Shown: positions 36,565 to 47,759 of the stretch, in pieces
Layout of the letters: each line of letters starts with the position of its first letter
How positions within the stretch are numbered: the stretch's first letter is position 1
DNA from: Tilletiaria anomala UBC 951
Taxonomy: Eukaryota > Basidiomycota > Exobasidiomycetes > Georgefischeriales > Tilletiariaceae
NCBI RefSeq assembly: GCF_000711695.1
Contig: NW_013546950.1
Span: 1-64,000 of the forward strand
Reading direction: 5' to 3'
Length of the DNA stretch: 64,000 nt
Program-made: the position numbers and the translations under genes
Notes under the pieces: generated by a model
What the model was told of the DNA's origin: nothing
The model's database searches: none
Seen by the model: only the letters and a program-made list of their open reading frames with translations

Positions 36565-37183
36565 GTATGACAAGGCAAAATGGCGTGCCGAAGGAAGAGC
36601 GTGTGAGAATCTTGCTGGCTTCGCGTGGTTGCTAGCAGGGACCTGAGGTTTAGATTAAGGTTGCAGTACCATTTCTCAGCCGAGTTGGATGCCCTGTTTC
36701 ACGCGGGATCCAGCCCCCTGCGGTGTGGTGCGGTGGGTGCGGTGCAGTACAGCTCTTGCTCTCGCTCTCGCGCACAGGCGCTCTTAGCCCTTATCGGACA
36801 TGGCTTCCATCGCGGTGGCCGACACGACATGCGGCATTAGACCAGTGTGCTATCGAGTTGCTAGAGGGAGTCAGTGAGGCCGCGCCTGTTCGCGCGCATC
36901 CGCAATTCTGTTTTTCTCGCTGCGTGTGTGCCTGTGCGCTACGAAGCTGCGACAGTCCCACTACATTTGCACAGTCAGCCAGGGTGACACGCCTCGAGAC
37001 TCGTTCCAGCACGGACGGATGGGTATGACAGCAACTCTTCGCCAAACTGAAACAACAGCCAGCACGTCGGAACTTGGGGTGCTGTTGCATGTATATTGCC
37101 TTCGACAGCGCATACGACAAGCTCGCACAAGACCAGACGCAAACGGATTGCAGTCCGTGCCGACGTCGGTCAGCCCAGCCAAG
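36565..37183. promoter_or_regulatory. Upstream region of the thioredoxin-PITH gene
   Basis: About 620 bp with no supported gene; short GGTGC-type repeats near 36718-36745. Confidence 0.4.
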
Positions 37184-40100
37184 ATGCCAACCGCCATCAA
37201 CAGTGTCGCCGGTGAGTTCGGTTGTCGCTCGTGGTGGCTATGGTTGGCGCTGGCGCATCCTATGCACGCTTATCGCGGCGATGCGGTGCTGCGCAGAGGA
37301 AGGGCGATACTCTGGCCCGACAGGTTGAGCTTGATGCTGACGACTCACTTCGTTGCGTGCTTCACTGCCACGCGCCTCTTCAGAGCTCGACGCGACCCTC
37401 GCCTCCGCGGGAGGCAAGATGGTCGTGATCGATTTCCACGCGACATGTGAGTCTGGCGGCGCACATCGCGTGACTCTCTGCTTGCTGTCATCGCTGCCCC
37501 GCTGCCCGCTGATACGTATTCCCTCCACTCGACACGTGCAGGGTGTGGCCCTTGCCACGCGATCGCACCAATCTACGATCGGCTCGCCTCGCAGTACGCC
37601 AGCGACATCTTCCTCAAAGTCGACGTCGACCGCGTGCCGGACATTGCGCAGCGATATAGCGTCACCGCCATGCCCACCTTTATTTTTATCAAGAACAAGG
37701 CCCCCGTCGAAACACTGCGCGGCGCGAACCCGCAGCAGCTGCAGGTGCTCTGCCAGAAGCACTCTGGCGGCGCGTCCGGCAGTGGAGCCTTCAGCGGAAA
37801 TGGTCAGAGCCTCTCGGGAGGCAGCGGCAGCAGTACTAGTGGCAGTGGCAGTGGCGCCGGGGGCGTCAATGCGCCAAATGTACGTCTTGAAAACCTCCTG
37901 CCTCTGCTCATCCTTGGCGGCTACGTGCTTTACGTCCTCTGCAGCAAAAGCTGAGAGGGGGCGTGGCGTGCGGCGCTCGCCGTGGGTTGGGGTATGCAAT
38001 TTGGAATGATATTGCTTTGTCTTTCCCCCTTTGCTCGCCTTGTGATTTCTATAGCACTCGGTGCTGACTTCCTCCTTGTCTTGCCTCGGACCTGTCTCCT
38101 TGCTTTGCAGAAATCGCTCCTCTCGCAGATCGACCAATCGCGCTCGCTAGCTCTCAACGAACAATCCGCGCACCCGCTCAAGAGCATCATCAAGGGCCCC
38201 AGTGGCGACTCGTACCTCGCGTCGGACGCTGATGAGCAGCTGCTCATCCAGCTCGCGTTCAGCCAGAAGGTCCGCATCTCGCACATCCTCCTGCACACCA
38301 CGCCTTCGGCCGCCGCACAGGCACCCAAGCGCATCAAGCTCTACGTCAACCAGCCCAACCTCGGATTCGACGATATCGACGACGGCGGCTCGACCGCACC
38401 GGCGCAGGAGCTCGAGCTGGCCGAGGACGACGTCAAGAGTGGGCCCAGCGGCGGCGGGGGGCGCGCGGTGCCGCTCAAGTTTGTCAAGTTCCAGAACGTC
38501 GACTCTCTCGCCATCGCCGTCGTCGCCAACCAGGGCGGCGAGGAGACGACGCGCATCGACGCACTGGACATCTATGGCGTTGCAATGGAGGGTATGAATA
38601 TGGGCGAGCTGAAGAAGATCGAGGCCGAGGCTGAGCCTCGCGGCTGGAACGGGCGCCTGCCGTCGCGCACGGGTCTCAAAGGCGGCTCGGGCGGCGCAAC
38701 GCCACGATACTATGCCCCAGGCTTTGCCGGTGGCCACCACGGCTGCGCTAAAGGCGGTGCTGCTGCTGCGACGCTCTCGCCTGACCGCTCGCGCACCTCG
38801 GCCGAGACGGACGCTTCGCATGCATCCACACCTACCGCCTATGGGCACTCGTTGAACGGTGCGGGGGGTGGCGGTGGCGTCACAGGCCACAGGCGTCGCA
38901 GCAGCACGTCCACGTCGCGCACGAGCATCCCCACGAGCTTCGCGGACGATGAGGAGGAGATCGAGCGCGCGTTCAAGCCGATGGCGCCGCCGCGCTTCAC
39001 GGCCAAGGACGAGGAGGACCTGTTGATGCTCGGCGGCCGAGACCCGGCCGCTGCCGCCGGGGATGGCGCCGATGGTGCAATGGGCGATGGAGTCAGCTTG
39101 TTCAGCTGGCACACCGCCCCGCTCGCGCTCGCGCTCGCTCCGCCCCTCGGGGCACTGCTCGGCGCCAAGGCGGAGCACTGGAGCAATGCCATCTTGCTCT
39201 TCCTTGCTAGCTTTTGGCTGTATCAGTTCATCAGAGGTGAGTGCTAGCGGCTGGTTGCGAACGAATCCAAGTTGGTTTGCACAGCCCGCTCACCTCATGT
39301 ACGTTTGTCAGTTCCATGGGACATGTACTACGCCGCGCGGACACGCAAGGTCCTGCATGCTGACATGGTTGCCGACGAGCAGCAGAATGAGACGCCGGAG
39401 CAGCGGCAGACGCGCTTGGCAGCGACGGCCGAGCTTCATCGCGCAGAGCTCGTCGCGCTCGTCTGGTGCATCGCCAGCCCCGTCGCTGGCGCCTGGCTGC
39501 TGCATTGGCTCCGAGAGACGCTCACCGACGGCTCGGACTATCTGAACACCTTCAACATCCGCCTGTTCATGTTCTCTGCTGGCATCAAGCCGTGGATCCA
39601 TGCGTTCAAGCTGATCCGCCGCCGCCTGCTTTTCCTGCAGGAAGAGGTGCACTATCCACACTCGCAGGTCGAGCAGCTCTCGCGCCGCCTGCGGCAGATG
39701 GAGGCGGAGATTTCGGCATTGCGCAAGATCTTCGCGACCAAGGGTGACGTGCGCCTGCTACGCGACGGAATCGACACGCCACTGGCGCAGCTCAGCAGGG
39801 CCGTGCGCAAGTATGAGAAGAAGGAGGAGCACCTCCGCCTCAGCGCCGAGGATAAGTTCAATCTCGTCGAGAGCCGCCTTGAGGATCTCCTGCGCGAGGT
39901 CGCCATCAACGCCGAGCTCATTGAGGTCGAGCGCCGCGAACGCGAGCGCATCGCCAACTTGCCCATGTCCCTGTTCCAGGCCGTGCGCTATGCCTTGGGC
40001 CGCAGTGGCGCTGGCTCGTCGACGCAGCAGCACCACTACCTCCACGATGCCCCGCGAAGCTTGCCGTCCACCACAGCGCTCGGCATCGGGGATACCCAGG

Positions 40101-40606
40101 GTGGCTTGGGCAGCCCGACTGGTTCGGGCTTCGTGCCGCTGCATCAGTACCCCGCTCCGCCTGGAAAGTCTGCGGGGCCGCCCATTGGGCCTAGCACCAG
40201 TACCAGCAACGGCAGCGCCGCCGCCGCCGGCAGTAGCGGCGCAAACAGTGCTAATGGTGGCCCTTCGCCGACCAGCAATGGAAGTTCTTTGCCAGAGATG
40301 TACCTGCACTCCATCCCGCTCTCGCCCAATTCGCGCTCGGCCCCCTGGTACGAGAGAGGGTCCATGTGGTATTTGTTCCGTGAGTCATGTATTTTCAACA
40401 TCGGTGATTCACAGTCATCGCATGTGCTGACATCCATTTCTCTTGCAGTGCCGCTCAACTTGACCAACTCGGCGCTGAAGCTCGCTGGAGACAAGGCTAA
40501 GAGCCTGACGGACGACACTTACTACCAGCAGACGATGCAGCAAGCGCATCACCCCGCCTTTGTCGCCGCACAGCACAACTACAAACGCATCGATCACGCA
40601 AAGTGA
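37184..40606 (+). CDS. Thioredoxin-PITH protein fused in frame to conserved fungal membrane/coiled-coil protein
   Basis: Six exons (37184-37211, 37384-37446, 37542-37879, 38111-39236, 39312-40379, 40449-40606) give 926 aa. The thioredoxin domain (1-110) has its WCGPC site created by splicing of exons 2 and 3, and VTAMPTFIFIK with the cis-proline. A Gly/Ser linker leads to a PITH domain (about 145-320: SDADEQLLIQLAFSQKV, ELTEDD-like LELAEDDV, PLKFVKFQNVDS, GGEETTRIDALDIYG), the architecture of TXNL1, a proteasome-associated redox protein. Without a stop, the frame then enters a Gly/Ser-rich linker and a second module: SLFSWHTAPLALALAPPLGAL, AILLFLASFWLYQFI, VPWDMYYA, another membrane segment, and a long coiled coil, a protein I know as separate in other fungi. 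It could be a true fusion or two genes with a missed boundary. Confidence 0.7.
37880..37954 (+). other. Alternative 3' end by retention of intron 3: hydrophobic tail on thioredoxin
   Basis: Intron 3 of the thioredoxin-PITH gene is 231 nt, much longer than its neighbours. If retained, the frame continues 24 codons to TGA at 37952-37954 and adds a tail containing LLPLLILGGYVLYVL followed by CSKS. This is the shape of a C-terminal tail anchor: about 16 hydrophobic residues and a short polar/basic end. The product would be a 167-residue membrane-anchored thioredoxin lacking PITH. Seen in sequence; whether it is made is unknown. Confidence 0.4.
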
Positions 40607-41074
40607 TTTCCCTGCCTTTTTACAGCAACAATCGTTTTCGACGGAGCACATCATATCATCTCGTTTCGGTCCTACAATAAAGGTATCTGGTTATCGCGTC
40701 CACTCGTTCATCATCCGTCCCATTTCCTCTGTTTTCCGCGGCTTTTACTTCCATCTGTCGAAGGGACAGCTTCAAGCAGCTTGCTTTTGCCCCTTTCATC
40801 CGAAGGGCCCTACATCAAACAGGCAGCATTCATTACGACTACATGGCATTCGAACCATACACGCACTGTTCAGTTTCAAGGTGTGATGATATATCATTAA
40901 AAGGAAGTTTCTTTTGTTCGGCATTCGGTCATTTGTTCGGGGATTCATTTGTTTCTCTCCTTTTTCACACGCACACTTTGTAGCATGCCACTCGATACCA
41001 AACACACTGTCAACACATCATCTTCTGTGTATGCATGCATGGGAAGCCAGTGATGCGGAAGGGTACATGCAGCG
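40607..41074. other. Convergent 3' intergenic space
   Basis: Between the stops of the fusion gene and uL15m. T-rich and AT-richer than coding DNA; nothing else. Confidence 0.5.
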
Positions 41075-42220
41075 TTATGCGGCTGGTGGTGCAGATTGGG
41101 CGTCTGCCGTCGCTGCCTCGGTTGATGGAGCAGCTGGCGATGATTTTGGACCTGCGGATTCGACGTCCCGTTGAGCGATCGCAGCTCCGATCGCACGCTT
41201 GGCAAGGTAGCCTCGCTTGTTGGGTGAAGCGTAGTATACTGACGAAGCAAAACGTTAGCAGGCGAGTACCTTTGGCCGTTGCTACAGCTTACTGCCACAA
41301 AGACTCACGTAAGTCTCGCTTCTTTGTTGGCTCTGCAGGCAGTGGGAGCAACTTGCCCTTCTCGATCCACTTGTGTGGCTTGACGAGCGCGGTCAGACTG
41401 AGGCGATTGTAGTACCTGCACTCGACGCTACCCCCTACGCGTTCAATGCCTTTAATAGCGCTTTGTGAAGCTTTGGAGACGATGAGGTTGATACGAGTCC
41501 GTAGGCGCGTCGCTCCGTCGGCGAGAATCTTGACGCCGTCTTTAACCTGATGGATGCAGCGGCTGTGAAGTAGTTCTGCGGCTGTTATGGGCTGGGCGGG
41601 ATCTAACAGGCCCAGGTCTATCCAATACTGAATGCGGTCCAGGTTGACGGGTGCGTACTCATGGCCGTGACTTTCGAAGTAAGTAACACATTAGCACTGC
41701 ATGAAACGCAAGGGTCGTCCAGTAAAGTGATTTGAGCACCTACATATTTGTAAAGCCTCTCTTTGGGAACCGACGCATGATCGGTGTTTGACCGCCCTCG
41801 AAGCCTGGCGTAGGCTTGCCATTGCCGGACCTTGCCTTCTGTCCCTTGTGTCCTCTTGTAGCGGTACCGCCCCTCCCTGACCCAGGACCACGACCCAGTC
41901 GTTTTCGCTTTACGACCGCAAAACGGTATGCGTCAGACTTGAAGGGGTAAGAGCGCAAAGAAAAAGGACGTGCTCACGTTCTTCGTCGGTACGGCTGGCT
42001 TCAAGTTGCCAAGGCTGATGGGCCCCAGCGCTTCCGAAGCATATCCTCTCCGTTGAATTGGACCTTGTGAGAAAGCGAGGGTCATTCCAAGTGTCACCCG
42101 CGAAGTGCTGCCGATGGCGTGAGCAGCCTGAGCCGTGGCGGCAGTGGTGGCGGCGGCAAGGGCTCCCGACCCACTGCGCAGAGACAGCAGGCCGAGAGAG
42201 CGTGTGAGTGAGGCGGACAT
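41075..42220 (-). CDS. MRPL10: Mitochondrial large-subunit ribosomal protein uL15m
   Basis: Four exons (42220-41978, 41907-41744, 41670-41309, 41238-41075) give 310 aa. The N-terminus is an Arg/Ser/Ala-rich presequence without acids, as for mitochondrial import. The join at the first intron gives [14 protein letters not shown] and [10 protein letters not shown], the uL15 rRNA-binding loop, and [14 protein letters not shown]. Later exons carry [32 protein letters not shown] and [17 protein letters not shown], and end with [12 protein letters not shown], typical of the mitochondrial type. For the first intron I preferred the 70-nt form (acceptor AAAG, branch site CTGAC) over a 40-nt alternative that would add ten residues. 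Symbol follows yeast naming. Divergent from PRP28, with about 405 nt between starts. Confidence 0.92.
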
Positions 42221-42625
42221 GGTGAGCTGCTACAGGGTGTGTGCACAAACTCTCCTGTAGGTGCGCCTCGAAATTCCGTGAAGCAGTAGCAAAAGGCTTT
42301 GAGTATTTCAGATCAGACATGGAAGCAGGCTGGAAGAAGAACGAGAGCTCCGGCAGTGAGAGCGGAGAGGATGGATGAAGGGGACTGACAACGGGCGGAA
42401 CGGCTTACGGCCGAGAGAAGTCAAACCTCCTTCTCCTCGATGCAGGTTCAGCTCTGGCTGTCAGCAACTCAGCAGCAAGCCAGCACTCGGATCCATGATT
42501 ATATATTCGGACCTGGTTGTTCTATTTATATGCACTTCATGCGCATTGAACAGGGCCCTGAAGACGAGATTACGCCTGCTGTGTACATTCCGAAATCGCA
42601 GTGCAGAGCCATTTCTCAAGGAATC
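42221..42625. promoter_or_regulatory. Divergent upstream region of uL15m and PRP28
   Basis: About 405 bp between divergent starts; a TATATAT stretch near 42500-42507 and TATTTATAT near 42523-42531 are the only AT-rich candidates. Confidence 0.45.
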
Positions 42626-45045
42626 ATGTCGCGTAAAGAGCCTCTGTCCGTGGAAGCTTTGCTCCAGAAACAGAAGGAGGAGGCAGCCGTCAAGGTGAGT
42701 ATGCCCTGAGCAACCGTGACGTGCCAGCCATTAGCTTTCGCCTCCCTGACTTGCAGCTCGCCTCTTGCGCAGCCGAAATTCATGAGCAAAGCTGAGCGTC
42801 AGCGACTTGCTCTAGAGAAGCGACAGCAGGAAGTCGAGGCTGCCAAGGCCAAGGAAGAGGCCGAGCGAAAGAAGCGAGAGGAGTTCGAGCGCAAGGCAAG
42901 GGAGGAGGTGCGCAGCACCGCAAATGGACTTAACCGATATGGCACCTCTACCCATACACAAGCTCCGACCGCTCCCAGGGCAGATAGGCAGCGCTATCAA
43001 AATGGAGCGTCTGGACCGAGCCGTGATAGCAGGATGAATGGATATACAGACAAGGATGCACCAGGGCCATCAAGGCAGCCTTACGGACATTCCCACGGTT
43101 CTCAATCCTCGAATGGGCAAAACGCCGGGAAAAGCTCTGCTGGAAAGCCAAATGCACTGCCGAAGAACAGTTACGCATCCCAGGATGGATCTGGTGATGC
43201 ACCCGTCACCGCCGAAGAACAAGAGTTGATCAGGCGACGATATCTCGGTATCAAGCAGGGATCGACAAAGAAGACCCGGCGTATGCTTCAAGATCGCAAA
43301 TACATGTTCGACCATGACATGGAGGAAGATACGACGGACACCATCAATCCAGTGTTTCAAAACATCATCGAGGCGAAAGCCTTTAGTAGCGCAGCGAAAG
43401 CGAGTGGCATAGCACAACTTGGATCGCCGAAAGGGACAAGCAGCAGCGCCGCCGCTGCAACTGAAACATTGGAACGACGGCGAGGGGCGCGAAATGCGAT
43501 GGATGAGAAGCATTGGACAGAAAAGTCGCTTGAAGAGATGCGCGAACGGGATTGGCGTATCTTTCGGGAAGACTTTGCGATCGCTGCTCGCGGCGGACAC
43601 ATTCCGCGGCCATTGCGCAGCTGGAAGGAGAGCAAGATTCCGAAGCCGATCCTAGAGGCCATCGAAATGATCGGCTATCAGGATCCAAGCCCGATTCAAA
43701 GACAAGCAATCCCGATTGGACTGGAAAACAGGGACCTCATCGGCATTGCAGAGACAGGTGCGCAGAGCTTTTATGCTTTCTGTGTGTTACAGGACACTGA
43801 TTGCATTCTTTCCCTTCACAGGTTCGGGAAAGACCGCTTCTTTCGTAATACCAATGCTCGCATATATCTTGGATCTTCCACGGTTGACGGACGAGAATCG
43901 GCATCTTGGACCGTATGCTCTCATTCTCGCCCCGACTCGAGAACTGGCCCAGCAGATCGAAGTCGAGACGCGCAAGTTCGCTGCCCACCTCGGCTTCACA
44001 TGTGTCTCGATCGTTGGGGGACGCGACATGAATGAACAAGCATTCAATATGCGCAACGGTGCCGAAATCGTCATCGCGACACCTGGTCGTCTGAAGGACT
44101 GCATTGAGCGTCATGTCTTGGTCCTCGGCCAATGCACCTATGTCGTCATGGACGAAGCCGACAGGATGCTCAACCTTGGTTTCGAAGCTGAACTCAACAT
44201 CATCTTGGACGCTCTACCGGTGTCCAATCTGAAGCCAGACACGGAAGATGCTGAAGATCCACTCAAGCTGCTGCGCAGAGAAGGCGAAGACAGGGTCGAC
44301 AAGTACCGCGTGACCATGCTGTACTCGGCCACGATGCCACCAGGTGTCGAGCGCATGGCGAAGAAGTATTTGAGAAGGCCTGCGCATATCACAATTGGAG
44401 ATGCCAATCAAGCAGTCGGTACCGTCGAGCAGCGAGTGGAATTCATTCAGTCAGATGAGAAGAAGAGGTGAGAGCCGCGACCAGAGTCGAGGCAGTCATT
44501 CTTGTCTTATTGACATCTGCATCTAAATTTTTCCCTGCAGACAACGTCTGATGCAAATCCTACACGCTGGGGTGGATGGCCCAACGATCGTTTTCTGCAG
44601 CACCATTATCGACGCAGACGGTCTTGGGAAATACCTCGCTTCGGCCGGCTGGAATCCAGCTGTGCTCCACTCCAAGAAGACGCAAGCACAAAGAGAAGAG
44701 GCGTTGGCGTCGCTTCGCTCAGGCGAGGCGCCTGTGCTCGTTGCGACCGACCTGGCGGGACGTGGTATCGACGTGCCGAATGTCGCGCTGGTCGTCAACT
44801 TCCAAATGTCCAACAACATTGAAAGCTACATTCATCGTATCGGCCGTACCGGTCGTGCAGGCAAGCACGGTGTTGCTATCACCTTCCTCGACAGCGGCGA
44901 CGAGGAGCTCTACTACGATCTCAAGCAGGAGATCTCACGCTCACCAGTATCCAAAGTCTCGCCGGAGCTTGCTCGTCATCCCGCTGCGCAAACCAAAATC
45001 ACAAAAGAGATGAAAAGAAAGCGTGCAGCGGAAGATGAGGGCTAA
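42626..45045 (+). CDS. PRP28: DEAD-box RNA helicase Prp28 (U5 snRNP)
   Basis: Spliceosomal ATPase that swaps U1 for U6 at the 5' splice site. Four exons (42626-42694, 42773-43757, 43822-44467, 44541-45045) give 734 aa. The N-terminus SRKEPLSVEALLQKQKEEAA and the charged helix with KFMSKAERQRLALEKRQQE are specific to Prp28/DDX23. Helicase motifs in order: PSPIQRQAIP (Q motif), AETGSGKT built across the second intron (near 350), PTRELAQQIE, VGGRD, TPGRLKD, MDEADRM (near 462), SATMP, VFCSTI, TDLAGRGIDVP and HRIGRTGR (near 664). All catalytic residues are intact. An N-terminal Gly/Ser-rich spacer of about 120 residues is the least conserved part. Confidence 0.95.
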
Positions 45046-45268
45046 TGAAACACCATTGAATGGCTCAAAACAGTGCGGAATGTGCAATCTGAACTTTCTG
45101 TGCGCAATTGAATTATTCTACAGTATTGCATGGGCCTGGAACATGGCGTGTCATATAGAGGTGGCACCCACGTGCTGGGCTGGTGAATGAATGAAATGGG
45201 TTCGCATGCAAGGGCATCCTGTTCCAACACCCTCCATGGCGTGTTGATCCCCTTCCCCACAACTCTAC

Positions 45269-47759
45269 TATCCTTCCGTCGGGATGCTGCCACCGCAAGC
45301 ACCGCAACCAACGGCATTAGCTTCGTCTTCGACTTCGCCTTCGTCATCGCCATCGTTGAACGTCCCCTTGAACAGGCTGTCAGCTGCGCCGATGCTCGGC
45401 ACTCGCTACAGTGCATCAGCTCCGCTCAGGTTCGAGCCAAGCATAGCAAGTGTGAGTAGATTCATAGTCTACTGAGCGGCGTGCGCGCCTTTGCATATCT
45501 CCGCCAGCCGAGTGTCCGGGCTCAGTCGCTTGGCTGCTGTGGCTGCGGCGCGCCAATCGGCCGCCTTGGGCTGATACGCCCACGATGGTGGTATCGTTGC
45601 GGTAACGACGGTCCCAATTTTGTCTTAGCGTGCAGCAGCAGCGCAGGAAGGCCTTTGTAAGTGCTCTGTTGCAGTTTGCTGCTGCTCGCAGCATCCGTGC
45701 GCTGCTCTTGCCCCCGCTCCTTTCCAGGAGGCGAAGGCAGCATGGCCCGCAGGATGGTGCCGCCTATCAGCGTGTGATCGAAATCTTTGACTTGTTACGC
45801 TTTCCGCAAGGACGAATTGCACTTGCTTTTGCTGCGCATGAGCAGCTTGTTGGACAACGGCAAATGCGGCATGTTTAGGTGAGGCAATGCGGTGTCGAGA
45901 CTCATGCGGGTCGATGGCGCTGCGCTGGCGGCAGCGGCAGGCGCAGAGGGCCGGTTATCATCAGCGACATGCTTGCCAGCCCTAGACTTCGCCGCGTCTA
46001 GAGCTTCTCAAACCTGACGCGCAGCAAGCCACGGGCAATGTCGAACGAATTTCTTTGTTTCGCCCTCATATCAAGCGACCTTTGTTCGCAGCATCTCCTG
46101 CCCAAGCAAGAGGAGTAGTATAGAGCCGCGACGCGCACGTCCTGCTCTTCCACGTTGTCTGAGTCGGCTGCGTGCGGTGCTTGTTCCTTTACAGGACTGC
46201 TGCAGCGTACGTCATCCGTCCCTGCTGCGTCTGGTCCGGCTCACCGCTCGCCGATGGGAGTGAGGGCCATGCTGATACGACAGCTTCTCCTCCGCGCAAA
46301 CAGGGTCAATCTCGAGGCAGATACAGATGCAAACGTGGGTGTGGACCTAGATCTCGACTCGGACCCAGAGCTGGCGCTCGAGCGAGAAGCCGAGAAGCCG
46401 AGCTGATGAGCCCGGTCGCTGAGTCTGTTCCCACAGCTGGCGCTGCTCCTGCAGTAGCCCCTACTGTCGCTCCGGCTGCGATGTCCACCACTGCTCTTGC
46501 CGCGAGCCCCACAGCGGTGGGCGGCGCACTCGCTTTGTTGGATCCACGCTTGCTCTTGGTCAAAGCGGACGGCATGGTCTTGGCGGCGGTGCTGGCTGTC
46601 TCAGGAGCGTTTCGCGCATCCGCGCTCGCACTGTCTGTGCTTCGCATCGTCGAAGCAAGCGAGCCACACTCCAGAGAGCCTGACCGCTAGCAGCGCTGCC
46701 ACTATTCTCTGTTGGCGAGGTGGCATGACTGCGGAGGTGGGGGGCCAGGCGTTGCTGTACGCGCGCGACAGATGTCGATGACGACGGATCATCATTCTGC
46801 TGCTGCTGCTGTTGTTGTTGATGGTGGTGATGATGCTGATTGTGGGATCCGGTAAGTGCCGGAGGCGGCACAGGGAGAATCAGGGCCTAGGTGACGGAGT
46901 GGTGGTGATTGTGTCCGGAATCCGAGACAGTCTCGCCGAGCGAGGCACTGGCGAGTGCCGTGGCGCGAGGCGTCCTCGGCGCCGTGTTGCGGAAGCGCCT
47001 GCACGGAGTCGCCGTGCCCTTGCGAGCTGCTAGGCGCAGCTGCTGCTTGCATATGCGCGCCATGCCCCAGCGAACCGCCTGCCCTGCAACCTGCACCTGC
47101 ATTATCACTGACATAGTCAACGCCACTTACCACCTCTCTTTTTGAGAAGCCAAAGGAGGAGCACCGTTGTCCACCGGACCCGGAGGCGATGATGTCGTTC
47201 CCCACGCCCGCCTCGGAGCGGTGCTCTGACTTTAGGCGCGGCTTGCGCGGGTTGATCGGTGCGCGGGTCTGCAGCACCGGTAGCTGCTGCTATTGCTGCT
47301 GATCGGCCCAGCGTTGACGCCTGCTGTTAAGCCCGCTGTGCCGCCGTGACGCAGCATCGATGCGATACAGGTCGCCCTGCGGCTGGCGGAGGAGTATTCA
47401 GCCTGCATGTACCGCGCCGGACCCTGACAGCGCCAGCGTCTCGCTGAAGGAAGGATGGGGGCGGATGCTGGCGCTGGTGCGAACCGCTCCACCGGTGCCG
47501 CCGTAGGCGGTACTGGGTATGCTGGTGACCCTGCTGAACTTGCTGGCGAGAAAGTGCGCGCGGCTGGGGCGGCGCTCCTTGGCACGCTCCTTATCGGTGA
47601 TGACGAGTGTGGTGTGACGTTACGCAGAATGAAGCGGCGCTGGCGTTTCTTGCGATTCCGGGTGCTGCAGCGCCGCGTGATGAGCACGATGGCGATGACA
47701 AGCAGGATGATCGGGATCGGCAGCAGGAACCAGGGCGTGTCGAATGCGCTAGCTTCCAT
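45269..47759 (-). CDS. Probable uncharacterised membrane protein gene, model incomplete
   Basis: I do not recognise this gene. The minus strand shows coding-like, Ala/Ser/Arg-biased stretches separated by likely introns. The 5' piece from 47759 begins with a short lead, one membrane span (LLPIPIILLVIAIVLI) and a basic stop-transfer (TRRCSTRNRKKRQRR). Further pieces are KPRLKSEHRSEAGVGNDI ending at a GTAAGT donor near 47128; a His/Gln-rich run near 46820-46860; SALTKSKRGSNKASAPPTAV; VKEQAPHAADSDNVEEQDV; TRMSLDTALPHLNMPHLPLS; PPSWAYQPKAADWRAAATAA; and a last exon 45405-45269 ending GCGACGGSIPTEG and TAG. A type I or III membrane protein with a long disordered cytosolic tail would fit. Exon joins between 47100 and 45560 are unresolved. 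No homologue comes to mind. Confidence 0.35.

Noticed and set aside
37982-39247. Separate gene starting with a hydrophobic MGWGMQFGMILLCL leader
   Set aside because: That leader is intron 3 of the thioredoxin-PITH gene; the PITH domain begins cleanly at the 38110/38111 acceptor at phase 0.
41908-41977. 40-nt intron (41938-41977) in uL15m
   Set aside because: The 70-nt version has a branch site and normal length and gives the better RKRLGRG start; the shorter one is kept only as an alternative.
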